Notes under the pieces: generated by a model | The model's input: only the letters and a program-made list of their open reading frames with translations | Told to the model about the DNA's origin: nothing | Databases searched by the model: none | Source: Pycnopodia helianthoides | Taxonomy: Eukaryota > Echinodermata > Asteroidea > Forcipulatida > Asteriidae | Direction of reading: 5' to 3' | Length of the DNA stretch: 64,000 bases | NCBI GenBank assembly: GCA_032158295.1 | Contig: CM063263.1 | Location: 9,272,474 to 9,336,473 of the forward strand | Shown here: positions 33,926 through 46,300 of the stretch, one piece after another | Numbering within the stretch: position 1 is the first letter of the stretch | Layout of the letters: every line of letters begins with the position of its first letter | Made by a program: the position numbers and the translations under genes

Positions 33926-34073
33926 CCTTTCTTTTTCAGGGTATGAGCCAACTTCAAGAATCAAAGACCAAGGCACATTGTGAATAACACAAGCTTGTGT
34001 AATGATAGTGTAAAATAAAATAAAGAAATACACAGAATAGTTAATATAGGGTACGGCCCCTGACCAATATGTT

Positions 34074-34175
34074 GTTAAAGGTATCAGAATTGGAAAGTTG
34101 AAAAAATAGTCGCAGGCAGTGTTCATGTTTTGTGTGATTAACCGTACATGAAATAACAAACCTGTGAAAATTTCA
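34074..34175 (+). mobile_element. Left end of a TTAA-type element
   Basis: TTAAAGGTATCAGAATTGG, AAATAGTCGCAGGCAGTGTTCATGTTTTGTG and AACAAACCTGTGAAAATTTC match the left part of 54279-54640. The rest is missing. Confidence 0.6.
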
Positions 34176-35142
34176 AATTATGGACCAAGAATTACACGGA
34201 GCCATGATTGCCTCCATTGCCCTGGTCTTTGCCTTGGTGCCCCTGCAAACGTTTTCCCAAAGACTTGAAGATTTCTTTTACTAGAAGTGCCCTTTACAAA
34301 ATGAAAAGGGCCTTGCCCTCTCAAAGGTGAAATTTCGGCTAGGCCTATTGTGTTTCCAACAAGCTTTCTTCATACTTACTTTAACTAGCAGTATGAATGA
34401 TCACACAGAGAGGACAGTCCTTCATAAATACTTGACAACCACATTTTGCTGATGGTTTGATGACGATCTCCACACATAGGCCAGCGAGAACAAAATGCAG
34501 CTCTATGGTTGAAGTCACTGTAAGAAATCATAGAATCCAATCGATTGTCGATTCCAAAACGGCTCCCTTCCCTTCTTTGGACTGGCAGAAATCGAAAGTC
34601 TGTTTTAAAACCGTCAAAACGAACAGCCATCAACAACTATTGACCGGTCGCTTCACAGTTTGCGAAGCTATTAAAAGGGCAGTCAATCGACAGCATCCAT
34701 GAGTAGTATTTTCTTCCATCTGTTTCGGTAACAAATTACGAACAATTGCCACTGGATTATTGCACATTTAAATTCCAACGTCTCCCAGTTTAAAAGTAAC
34801 ATGCAGGGCCTTGATCATGGAAATGCCGAGAGCCCCCCCCCCCCCATCCCCAACTGATTTCTTTGTAATCCTCACCCCTTGTATACGCACAAGCCTGTAG
34901 ACTCCCATTGGCCAGCGCCAGACTATAACCACTGGCGAGTAAGAATTATTGAATGACAGCAGTCCCAAGGGACAGCAATGCCCTTGGGAATTGTAACTTG
35001 ATATCTTAGTGAGTATATATATTCGGTTTGCGGTAACACCATGTGTAAAAAATATCTACTTGCTGTGTAGATTTGTTCTTTAGAGAAATTGTCTTGCTAT
35101 TTATTCTACTACCGCGGAGTAGGTTTTTTTCGGAATTCGGGT
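34176..35142. other. Intergenic, no gene seen
   Basis: A C run lies near 34834-34845. The stretch near 35023 (GGTTTGCGGTAACACCATGTG) resembles the arms of the element at 23958, so it may border a Penelope-like remnant. Confidence 0.4.
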
Positions 35143-36174
35143 AGCCTTGTCCAAGGCTCTTTACGCAAGCACCCCGCTTTGAATACTAGCACGGTACTAG
35201 AAACTGCAGTACAATGTACATTTTACATACTGTACTTGATGTATGTACAATGTACATGTACAGTATGCCGTGGGGTCGAAGCATGGTTTTCGAGGTTTTT
35301 CAACCTCGTACCAAAAACGAAGCCGAAACAGAGCCTTGTTCCCACTGTAAAAAGGTCAGAATGTGGGCGGAGTTACTTTATGCTAATATTCCCGAAGGTG
35401 TATGCTCATTGGTTAATGTTTAGTGGCATGGCGAATACTACATAAACAATCTCACGTGCATGGCATGCATGGAGTCATGCAATGAATGTTCTTGAAATAT
35501 TATGGAAGGAACAGAAAAGTCCAGCGATCTACAAACGTCGCTGAAACGTGTCGTTGGCACAGTGTGAGTGTGGATGGTGCATTATTTACTATCGACTGTT
35601 GACGAGAATGTCAACATGGTTAATTACCGACAGTGATCAAGATGATATTACTTCTGCTATAACTGTAACTCTAAAAAGGGTATTGGTAAGCCCTGGATAA
35701 GTTGTTCAATGTTCTTTTCAACTATTATATGGAAAAGGGCCATGGTGATCGTACGGGCCCAACTGAGCATGCCATGCAGCTGAGTATCTCACTCAGTCAC
35801 TGTATGTTGTGATGTTGATCCCATGGAGCTCCATGGTTTAACTTACCGAAGAAAATCAGTGAAAAACCGCCGATTTTCCAAATCCTGTGGGCAGGTTAAT
35901 GAACACGTTATGTCCTAAAAGAAAACAATGAAGTGCTTTCCGCTGTTCTGGGTTGAAATTATCAATTTACAGTGGGAACAAGGCTCTGTTTCGGCTTCGT
36001 TTTTGGTACGAGGTTGAAAAACCTCGAAAACCATGCTTCGACCCCACGGCATACTGTACATGTACATTGTACATACATCAAGTACAGTATGTAAAATGTA
36101 CATTGTACTGCAGTTTCTAGTACCGTGCTAGTATTCAAAGCGGGGTGCTTGCGTAAAGAGCCTTGGACAAGGCT
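35143..36174. mobile_element. Large foldback: 208-bp inverted arms, 616-bp spacer
   Basis: The left arm 35143-35350 and right arm 35967-36174 are the same length and appear identical by eye: both read AGCCTTGTCCAAGGCTCTTT at the outer end and CCCACTGTAA at the inner end. Outside the arms, CTACCGCGGAGTAGG (35107) and CTGCCGCGGAGTGAG (36308) look related but in direct orientation. The spacer has no gene. Confidence 0.85.
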
Positions 36175-37076
36175 AGAATTGGGGAGACTTCTCAGTTCTG
36201 AAAAGAACTGTCCTGCTTATTAACTACTACCTGGGCGGGAGGTAGGAAATCGGCCTGGACTACTACTTTAGCTTGTGGATCGGGGGGACTTCTCGTAATT
36301 AACTGCACTGCCGCGGAGTGAGTTATTTTTCTATTTAGTGAGCCAACTCCTTGTGCCATTATCTCTCTGTGTCAACCCTGTGCCGCCCAGAGCTAAAACA
36401 GGTCGTAAATAACACACACTGCTGGCCAAGACAAAAGCCCTATGGGGATTAAAATTGCTTTGTAAATCAATGCCCGCTTCTCCGAGGGGCCCGCTTTCTG
36501 CCGTGTATAACAATGCCGGGATAGAAAAAGTAATGACAAAATGGCTACCATTATGCTTGTAATTCTACCTATATTCAAGGACAAACCTGCGACGGCCCTA
36601 CTACTGTGTGCCAAATTCCACGCTGGTACATGGCACAATCCCATCACCTACCTGCCGTTACCCTATAGCTATATACGGTGCTGTATGTATGTTGACATTA
36701 CGGTATTCCGGAGACAATCATTTTGATATCGAATCAACCTCATTGTAGTTATGAATGCACTAGTACTGCTATTGCTGAGTATATACTCTATACTAGTGTG
36801 ACCGTCACTGCAATCCCTGTATGGTTCGATGTATACTACACACATACATGTACATCATGACATCATCACTGTGAACAAGCTTCCAATTTAAATCAACAAA
36901 AAATGCCTTTAATCAAATTGACTCACCGGCTAAGCTGTATCGAAACAGTCCGTAGATTTATGCTACACTGGCGTCCATCCCTATCTAAATTAAATCAGAC
37001 ACAACATTATCCTCAAAGGAAAATCATGAGCTATACTTTCAATACCTGTTCTATAGTCGTGTAATGTCTACGTCTC
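36175..37076. other. Intergenic, no gene seen
   Basis: CAGTTCTGAAAAGAACTG near 36192 resembles the Penelope-like arms at 24 kb. No exon supported. Confidence 0.4.
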
Positions 37077-37339
37077 CGGATGGGCTAGTCTTGGTTCCAA
37101 GACCATTGGTGTTTGCTCGGTACACACAATCAGTACCAACGTTCGGGTGTATACACTGTGCACGTTTGTAATGAATAAACATAGAGGGCGCTTTGTAATT
37201 TTGTTCCCTGGATCTCAAATAACACTAGTCACAGCGCCCTCTATGTTCATTCATTACAAACGTGCACGGTGTATAAACCCGAACGTTGGTACCGAGCAAA
37301 CACCAATGGTCTTGGAACCAAGACTACGGATGGGCCAGC
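37077..37339. repeat. Inverted repeat, arms of about 115 and 113 bp
   Basis: Left arm 37077-37191 (CCGGATGGGC...CATAGAGGGCGCT) and right arm 37226-37338 (AGCGCCCTCTATG...GGATGGGCC) pair around a 34-bp loop. The left arm has an extra ACACACAATCA-like insertion. It contains TAGTCTTGGTTCCAAGACCATTGG. Confidence 0.85.
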
Positions 37340-38853
37340 GGGAATATCCTTTCATTCTCGAGATTAAATCAATAACATACTCATTTTGGGAAACCCCTTC
37401 GGTTCAAGTTCAAAAGTATGGGCAGCAATCGTGGCAAAAAAACTGTTTAAAAAAATATAAAAATATGCGAAAATCGGGTCATAACACAAGACATACGTCA
37501 AAATGGGTGACACGTGCTCACAGAAGCGGGCCCTTTTCAGTCTGCGCACAGCCTGTTGAAAACACGTTCCGTTTATTTGCTACGTATGCATAGACCGCCC
37601 GGTTTATGCATACGTAATGAGATTTGACGTGCCATTTTCATAAAACATTTAAAATATGATAACGATTTTTACAAAAAATTAAAAGTATATACCAACTTGG
37701 AGAATTAATGTTCTGTTCATAAAAATAAATTTTTTGATGATCAAAAAGAGAAATTTTGGAACGAAAATGAAGACGTGAACGTCCAGAAAAAGGTCAATGA
37801 AAAAGCCGGATTTTTCCCTTTCCCAACGACCGGCAGAAACAACCTGCCCATGTATGTGTAGTTTAACTATTCCTCTTTCCTAGAAAGGCCATGGTATATC
37901 TCGATCCTTTGAGAAACAGTCAAGAGCACCCGAAATATCCCACAAGAACAGGCCTTCGACACAACGTTAAAATTTTCCGTAGGCAGCCATATCTATTTAT
38001 AATACAGCAATTTTCATTGGTCATCACTCAAGATCTGGAGAATTCTTGTCCAATCACATATCGCGAACAATTGGCTTAGTCCAGTGAAGCAGGGTATGGC
38101 ATCCACCGTGAAGATGTGTAACTTAATGTAAGGCTGGGGGAGCACATGGTTACCAGACTATTTTCGTTGTAAAATGATTTCGTTCGAGGGGTTTCATTCG
38201 AGACATAGCGAAATTATAATAAAAACAATGTTATGTTATTGACACGAAAACAGTAAAATAGGCAGTATTCAGATTTTATTGAATCAAATGGACATGAAAG
38301 AAAAATATTTTATTGCCTCCAATAGTCTTCATCAAAAGATACAATATGAAAATGACAATGTAAATGTAAAATGTTTAACATGTTTAAGTATTTAAATCTC
38401 ATTAAAAAATAGTACAATATCCTACAAACAGTTGCAATAAAACAATAAGTAACGGCATGGTAAAAGTACGAGTGACAACAGTAAACAAATCGTAACTCCA
38501 GTCGAAATACATTTTTTTTTTACTGTTAGCGTAAAAATAAGTACTTGGTATAAAAAGTAGTTGAAAACATCAAAAAGCAATCATCCAAATACACTTCTTA
38601 ACATGTAACACTAAAGTGTTTTCACGTAACATGGTGGTGTGACCATGGAGTAAGGAAGTGTGACGTTGAATTTAAATACCAGTATTGTATCATGTGTCAC
38701 CCCAAGAACAGTTCAATGTCAAGTTGAAGTGGCAAGCTTAAAATATAAATTATGGATGTATAAACAAATAAATAATAATTACAATATGGGAATACCATTT
38801 GTGTTAAACAGTTTAGTTGTAATGGTCAACTGTGATTTAATTAGATCACACAA
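37340..38853. other. Intergenic, no gene seen
   Basis: AT-rich, particularly 38200-38800. No exon or repeat boundary recognised. Confidence 0.5.
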
Positions 38854-39015
38854 AAGCCCGGTTCATACTAGCGAATATTGACGTCACAAATTTGCAACAA
38901 TTAATTCGCAGGGGTTGATCCGTGCTCAACTCTTGCGAATTATTCGCAGCAAAGACAGAGTTGTGACTTCAATATTCGCTTCGCATTCTCGCAGCAAGTA
39001 GTATGAACCGGGCTT
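38854..39015. mobile_element. Short MITE with AAGCCCGGTTCATACT ends
   Basis: Inverted ends AAGCCCGGTTCATACT and AGTATGAACCGGGCTT. Further in, GAATATTGACGTCACAA faces TTGTGACTTCAATATTC, so nearly the whole 162 bp folds back. No target duplication fixed. Confidence 0.85.
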
Positions 39016-39389
39016 AAGGCACACGTTGATTACAAAACAAATTCTTGAAAGGCAAAAGGATGCATAGCCTGTGATACATTTATATAAAACATAAAAATAA
39101 AAAAGTATAAAAAAGTGTATGACATTAACTGCATACACATAATGACATGATGTATTTCATTCATGCTAAGCACAGTTCAATCTCAAGTCAAAAATATTTA
39201 AACAAATTGAAAATATAGACTATGGTAAAAAATTCAAGTAAAATGGCAATATGGAAATATCATGGTTTAATATACGGGGAACCGTACACCCAGGCTTCAC
39301 CACCACGTCAGGACAGATCCACTCACTTTGTATGTTGTGTGGCAATTAGAAATAGAAATACCTTGTATTTGTACAGTTGTATTGACTCA
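39016..39389. other. Intergenic, no gene seen
   Basis: AT-rich; nothing recognised. Confidence 0.5.
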
Positions 39390-39398
39390 CCAGTAGTA

Positions 39399-40044
39399 TA
39401 GCCTTGATTGCAAGGCTGTGTTTGCTTACTATAAAGCTAAAAATGTGCACCACAGCCGCACGAATGCGATGCCCGAATGCAATGCAACTCCTGTTCAGGT
39501 CCCCCCGACTGTCTTTAAACAGCACACCACGCTCTCACCCAAGGAAGCACACAAACGCTCGTTTCCGCAGTCCCCCACACACACCGCTATTGTCCACACA
39601 TCGCTATCGCCCACAATCCTAGCGCGTGAGCCGTTAGGCTCACAGCCTTGAAGATCTTGTACACTTCCGGGTCTAGCGGTTATGGTAATAAGTGCGCTCT
39701 TTGCATATCCACTCACCCCCCCCCCCCCCCCCATTTTCCACGGATTTGCGAAGAAAAACAATGAAACACATAAGATCCGGAAGTGTACAAGATCGTCAAG
39801 GCTGTGAGCCTGACGGCTCACGGGCTAGGATTGTGGGCGATAGCGGTGTGTGGACAATAGCGGTGTGTGTGTGGGTGTGTGTACAGGCGCTGTGTGTGTT
39901 CATGGTGAGAGTGCGGTGTCCTATTTTTTTTAGAGTCAGTCGGGGGACTGGGGTTGTATGGCATTCGGGCGGCTAAGGTTTTAGTATCCTTGCTCTATGG
40001 TTTTAGCTAGAGTACTTGTCTACACAGCCTTGATATCAAGGCTA
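39399..40044. mobile_element. Foldback transposon with 9-bp target duplication in a gene's upstream region
   Basis: Direct repeats CCAGTAGTA at 39390-39398 and 40045-40053 border an element of 646 bp. Its arms of about 270 bp pair from TAGCCTTGATTGCAAGGCTGTG on the left to CACAGCCTTGATATCAAGGCTA on the right, around a C-run-containing loop (39717-39732). The ends resemble TAGTCTTGATTGG of the elements at 27344 and 29994. It ends 112 bp before the start codon of methyltransferase copy A. Confidence 0.88.
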
Positions 40045-40156
40045 CCAGTAGTAGTGTCTAAGGAACCATCTGTTTGTACGAGAACTCAATCGTTCTGTCC
40101 AAGCTGTCCTGTATGCAGCTGCTTCTCGACCGGTCTAGCCACACTATATTCACACC
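40045..40156 (+). promoter_or_regulatory. Conserved 5' flank of methyltransferase copy A
   Basis: CTCAATCGTTCTGTCCAAGCTGTC and CTTCTCGACCGGT up to the start codon are shared with 53545-53619 upstream of copy B. The shared block is probably 5' untranslated region plus proximal promoter. No TATA box is evident. Confidence 0.55.
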
Positions 40157-40367
40157 ATGTCTGCAGCCGAATCCACCGACGTCAAATTCGAAACCAATAG
40201 TGAACACTACACGGCGGCGCTTGACGCTTACAAACGGGCATCCAACAGACGAGCTGTGACGATCGACTTCATTCAACATGAGCTACCGGCACTGGGCAGT
40301 CCCGCCGTGGGTGACGCTGCCCCTAATCACGGCGCACTGAGGGTGCTGAGTGTGGGTCCCGGAGATG
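40157..40367 (+). CDS. Copy A exon 1
   Basis: Starts at ATG in CACACCATGTCT, encodes residues 1-70 and the first base of G71, and ends at a perfect donor (GATG|GTAAGT). It holds the N-terminal substrate-side helix and the first half of the SAM loop. Confidence 0.88.
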
Positions 40368-43300
40368 GTAAGTTTTCATCTGACCTGGGATCATAAAGTA
40401 AGCCATAAGGGGTTGGAACAAAAACAACAGGGTTGTAACTCCCTTCATTAAGTCCCCCCTCTCCCCTGCACACAAAGGCTATTACAAGTTATCATTCCTC
40501 CCAAGATCATTTTGCAGAATGGAACAATTAGCTACCACAATCGTCAAGCCCCAACATGAGCTATTTTTAAGGTAAAAACTTCAAGCGTAGACTGCGGACA
40601 CATATTAATACTCTATGTAATTCATTCTGCTTAGTCACCTGCATGATGTACATGTACGTCCCGGTGTGGAGAATAAGAAGTTTTTCACCAGAACCTGAAC
40701 CAATAATAATCGAGTCGTGTCATGTTTGTACGAACTGTCTCCTCACGCATTTGGTGCCAGAGTGCATGCGAAAGAAATAGAACAAGAATAAAATAAGACT
40801 AGAACTTATAGTGTTTGTACGAACAAACACGAGGTGTTCGGGTATCAATGGGGTCAGCGTTGTGTTAATGTGTCAACTATTTAATTAAATCGATAAAAAG
40901 ATTGTTGATAGCTTTTGAAATTCCACGGAAAGCACATTTATTACAAGGAAATAAATGCTAAGGTTACTACTTAACTTCCGCTTTCGACCGGAAGACAAGG
41001 TCAATTGAGGTCACACACTGTGTAGCGTTTGTTTATTTTTGGAACACTTCTCCGATGATGTATAGATTGTAAAAATCCAATGCGCGGTTCATAAGTTATG
41101 CATTTTTCAAATGTTAAACCATTTTTTAATTTAAATGAACACCAGATGACGTCATTATGACGTCAAGAAAGCGGTGTCTTTTACAAGTGAAGAGCTAACT
41201 ATGTGCGAAGTCAGAAGATTGTGTGATCTTTGGAAGTGTGTCTTTTGTTATCTGACAAAAATGCTCACACTTGGATTAGACTAACACAGCCGTGCTCTAT
41301 GCATAGCCTATGCCAAAAGGACTTTTTGCACTATACACGGCTGCACTATACACAGTTAAAACGCGGGTAATCACATTCGTGGGCTTTTACGTCTGATTTC
41401 GACCGGAAGTTAAGGTCAAATTTATATCATCTTTGTGCAAAAGTTTGAGAAGGCTAAAGGACAGACCTACAATCCGGGGTTAAACTTTTAGTCTCTAATA
41501 TAAGCAGTTTTTGAGATATGAATTTTTGATGTAATCAACTTCCGTTTTGAACCGAAGTCGAGGTCAAATGGGGTCAACCTATGTTTAGAACTTGTCAAGT
41601 GTTGGACGACCTCTCCGATGATGTATAGATTGTAAAAATCAAATGTGTGGTTCATGAGTTATGATTTTTTCAAATATTAAGCTTATAATTAATGTAACTC
41701 GACACGCGATGACGTCATCATGACGATTTAACTTTTAGGTTCATCTACAAGTTATATTCAATTCAATGAAACATTTATTTCCATACTCACAATAATTGAC
41801 AGGATCATTTGGACAATAAAATGTAGTAGTATAATACAATCAAAGAGTATATAACATGACCAAAGATAATAATGACGAAGAGTAGAACAATAGAAGCTGT
41901 GAGTAAGGAGGCTGTTCAAATAAGCCGAGGCTTGTGGGGAACAGCCCTAGAAAAAAAACCAGAATGCAAAATGAACTGTACGGAGCTTATTAAACAGATA
42001 ATGCCAGGACATAATAACCTAAATTAGGAGCAGCTAAAAAGCTCTCTTTGAAAACGAGCAGCGGAGTCTGGAGAGAAGGCTAAGTTACATAATGAGCGAG
42101 TAAGGCTCTTTTGAACGAGACTTTAAAATGACCTACAGAAGGCTGATTTTTAATTTGGTCATCGATGACGTTCCACAGACGAGGACCACGAAAGCGAAGT
42201 GTGTGCATAGAGTACGAGGTTCGAGTGAACGGGATATAAAGATTACGGTGGGATCTGGTAGAGTAGCAATGAATAGCTCCAGTTGAGATGAAATAGGAAG
42301 CAAAAGCAGTGGGGAGAAGATTGTGAGAGTATTTATACATGAATATGCCAGTATGAAGTTTATTGATATCAGAGATAGTAAGAGTGTGTAATTGTGTAAA
42401 AAGGGGAGCAGTGTGTTCTCGAGGGTGCGAAGGGGTGCACATTCTGATGGCTCTTTTTTGAATAACAGATAAAGAGTTAAGCCTACTGTTAGTTGAGTTG
42501 GCCCATACGATATTGCAATAGTTAAGATGTGGGAGAATGAGAGTATTAAATAGTAAGATTAGAGCAGTAGGAGGAAGAAAATAACGTAATTTTGAAAGAA
42601 CTCCAGTATTACGCGAGGTAATTTTGATAGTTGAGGAAATGTGCTCAGTCCAGCAAAGTTTAGAGTCAACAGTTACTCCAAGAAACTTTGTAGAAAACAC
42701 TTTATTGATGAGAATAGTGTCAATTTTCACAGGAAGCAATTGGACGGTGACTGGAGAAGTGGATTCTTGAGTTATGATTTTTTGAAGTATTAAACTTTGA
42801 TTTACTGTATTTTGACACCTGATGACGTCATCATGACGTCACAACTATCTGATGGAGGTTGTATTACAGTCCTAAGATGTGTTAATTAGAAGTTGATCTG
42901 ATATACAGAAATTATTGTTTTACAAGGAAAGTGTTTTTTTTAAGAATTACACAAAGGGAAACTTTGAACTTCCGGTACGACCGGAAGTAAAGGTCATGTG
43001 AATTTTGCGTCAACTTTTCAAATGTTGCCCATGTCTTGGTCTATCATATGACCAAATATAACTACTGTAGCTATAATATTCAGAGACATACAGGCATTGG
43101 CGTGACGTCACTTTTTGAACTTAAATTGCTTGTAATTTGACACCCGATGACATCATCATGACGCCACAACTTCTGTATCATCTGCTAGTTGCAATCTACC
43201 TACATGTAAAGTTTCAAGTTGATATAGGCCTCGCAACTATGTAGTCAGGTAGATATGAGTCAAATTGTGGAGGGACCGTGAAGTACGGTACAAATACAAT

Positions 43301-46300
43301 TTTATTGCTGAAAATGATAGTTGAGGGTGTCTAGATTTAGAATCTGGCGGGTGCCAATTTGGCACCCTTGGGCAATTTTTTTTATTGACATTATAAGCCA
43401 CGCCCACTTTTTTTATTATGTAATAATTATGACAAATGTAGTCTGTCAAACAAACATATCATGTTTGGTATCAAATTAAAGCTATTGGTGCATGTGATGC
43501 AAATAAACAGATAAAAAACAATAACAACAAATGTGAGTTACATCACATTCATTAAAGGTCATACAAGGTCAAATATGAAGGTACATGTAAGCAATACAGT
43601 ATAAATTGTGCGTATAAATATGTCACCTGTATTGTCATAGCAGGCAATCAAAATGAGACTTTATGTACAATGCAAACCAGTCGACTGGATAGTTCAGCAA
43701 TCAATGATCACCTAATGTGTGGGAATATGTATGACAAATGTTATACATTTTTTATACAATTGTCTAAAATGTCCATAAGGTGTTGAATTTTTATGCAAGA
43801 ATATTAGTATGTAGATGTCACTTCATGGCACCTACAGAACACTGTACATTTTGCAGTATTAAGCTTTGAGGATGACAGGCTGTGGCAAACTCTTTTGACT
43901 CGCCTGTAAGGTGTGTCAATGCATCAACCTTCTTCAATGTACATATGTACAAGGTATATACTCGGCTAAATGTTCTATAGTTGCTAGGAAGTGACTTTGT
44001 TCTAATTATATTCTTGCATAAAAAGATCAATATGTTATGGACATTCTAGACAGTTGTATAACAAATGTATAACATTTGTCATACATATTACCACCCATTA
44101 GGTGATCATCAGCCCATATTCATCCCATATAGGGCCAACGTGGGTTTAGGTTTTGAGGTTTGAGGTTTTAGGACAAACCCATGTGGGTAGAATCTGTAAT
44201 GACCGATGTGGGTATCATATGGGAAAGTCCTGGGCAAGCCCATGTGGGTAGAAAATGCATAGGCCCACATGGGTATCATATGGGAAAGACCAGGGCAAGC
44301 CCATGTGGGTAGAAAAAGCATAGGCCCACATGGGTATCATAATGGGAAAGACCTGGGCAAGCCCATGTGGGTAGAGTATGCGTTGGCCCATATGGGAAGC
44401 ATATGGGCACACCTGGGCAAGCCTATGTGGGTAGAATATGCATTGGCCCACTTGGGTATCATATGGAACAGACCTGGGCAAGCCCATGTGGGTAGGATAT
44501 GCAAAGTCTGATATGGGTGTCATATGGGAAAGACCTGGGCAAGGATATGCAAAGACTCATATTGGTATCAAATGGGAAAGACCTCGGTCATTATATGGGG
44601 TGAATATTTTAGTTTAGTTTAGATTTAGTTTAGTTTAGCAGGCCCATTGGTTTATGATCCTCCATATGGGTTTTGTAATTTCCTATGGACATGTATCATT
44701 AAATAATGGGAAAGACCTGGGCCAGCCCATATGGGCAGGATATGCAAAGTCTGATATGGGTGTCACATAGGAAAGACCTGGGCAAGCCCATATTGACCAT
44801 ATGCAAATTAGTGGGCCAGGCATTAACGTAGTGTGTTTTTATTGACAATTATTATCACAATTGAGTGAAATTTTGTACTTTTTTTGTATGATATTCGTCT
44901 GTAAGAAAAATACATACATAAACTTTACAAGTTTACGTTTTTTTTAAAACAAGCAAATTAAAACAAACATTTTTAATGAAAAAATGTTAACCATGCCTGT
45001 AAAGTCTTCGGTTCCTGGACTATAAGACATGCCATGTATTGAGAAGTATATACTTATACGTCTTATGACTCATAATATTACTGACTAGTGGTGTTTGTAT
45101 TTAGTTAATGGTATTGTACTTAGCGTACATGTAATGAGTTCATATAATTAGACTTCTCATTAACATTACATAATTACCCAAATTGTCTATCATGGCTGGC
45201 CCACATGGGCTCCACGTGGGTCCCATATGTGCCACCTAGTATTGAACCCTCATTTTGGCCCACATGCCCATATGAATCCCAGGTAATGCCCATATGGGAT
45301 AACCCAGAATTTACACAGGTTGTTTTTCCCCAGATGGTCCCCAGATGTATCCCATGGGATGGGCCAACCCAAATAGGCCCCATATGAATCTTTGGTGCAG
45401 GTTCCTCAGGGGCCCATATGAGTTATCCCATATGGGACCAGATGTATCCCATATGGGTTATCTGGGCCTACCCATATGGGGCCCATATGAATCTTGGGTG
45501 CAGGATCCCCACAGGGGCCATATGAGTTACCCCAGATGGACCCTGTCGGGACACAGATGTATCTCATATGGGTTATCTGGGCCTTCCCCGTGCTGTTGCA
45601 CGAACACCTCAATAAATCAATTCATAAATTTAGCAACTATACGCTGTGTAGGTCTATCTATCACAAATTCCGCCTGGTTTTTTACGCACAATGGTCGAAA
45701 GGCAGTGCGGGAAGGAGGTGGGAAACCCCACTTGCTTGTGCCTTTTTGTGCTTACTCGACCATGGCGGTATATACAGTGTAGTCGAGATTTAAATATCTC
45801 CCCTTGGTAAAAGAATGCTCTAAACCGAGCCGCGCGCCCCAACTCCTTCTAGTAAAGCCACTGAGCAGGCATAACGTTAATGCCACCGGTACCGTAAAGA
45901 ATGGAAGACTAAAAGCTACGTGGCATACTGCTTCAGTCACACAAAACTAGTGTAAGCTTGTTATTTTGTTGTGCCCCACACACTCCCCCCCCCCCACAAC
46001 AAACACCAGTGTCTAGACTGGCTGTCTGGTGGGAAAAATTTTACCAAAAAGACTACCTCGTCTGTCCCCACAACTTTCCTATAAAATGCCCCCATGTTTC
46101 ATCATTAGATTATTCTTGACGGTTTCTTCGCTTATAGACGGACCCTTCTGGTTTAGCCCAGTGCAACATCTTGCACTCTGGCCCGATCCAGTATTTGTCC
46201 TCTATTTCTCTTTTGGATCTCCTTCTTTTATATTTTCAGTTCAGGATTATTAATAAAAACATTCTGTAACTTTAGCCTGAAAAGAGAAGCATCTGCATTT

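Larger units (their letters stand above)
40980..43240. repeat. Degenerate tandem array in intron 1 of copy A
   Basis: Units of several hundred bases recur with the order CTTCCG...GACCGGAAGT..AGGTCA, CTCCGATGATGTATAGATTGTAAAAATC, GTTCATGAGTTATG and GATGACGTCATCATGACGTCA (starts near 40977, 41395, 41528 and 42968). Each unit carries CRE-like TGACGTCA palindromes. The LINE fragment at 41757-42765 interrupts one unit. Confidence 0.7.

Noticed and set aside
44109..45612. Frames with repeats of THMGLP or GIIWERPGQ type
   Set aside because: They follow the CCCATATGGG minisatellite exactly and lie inside an intron.
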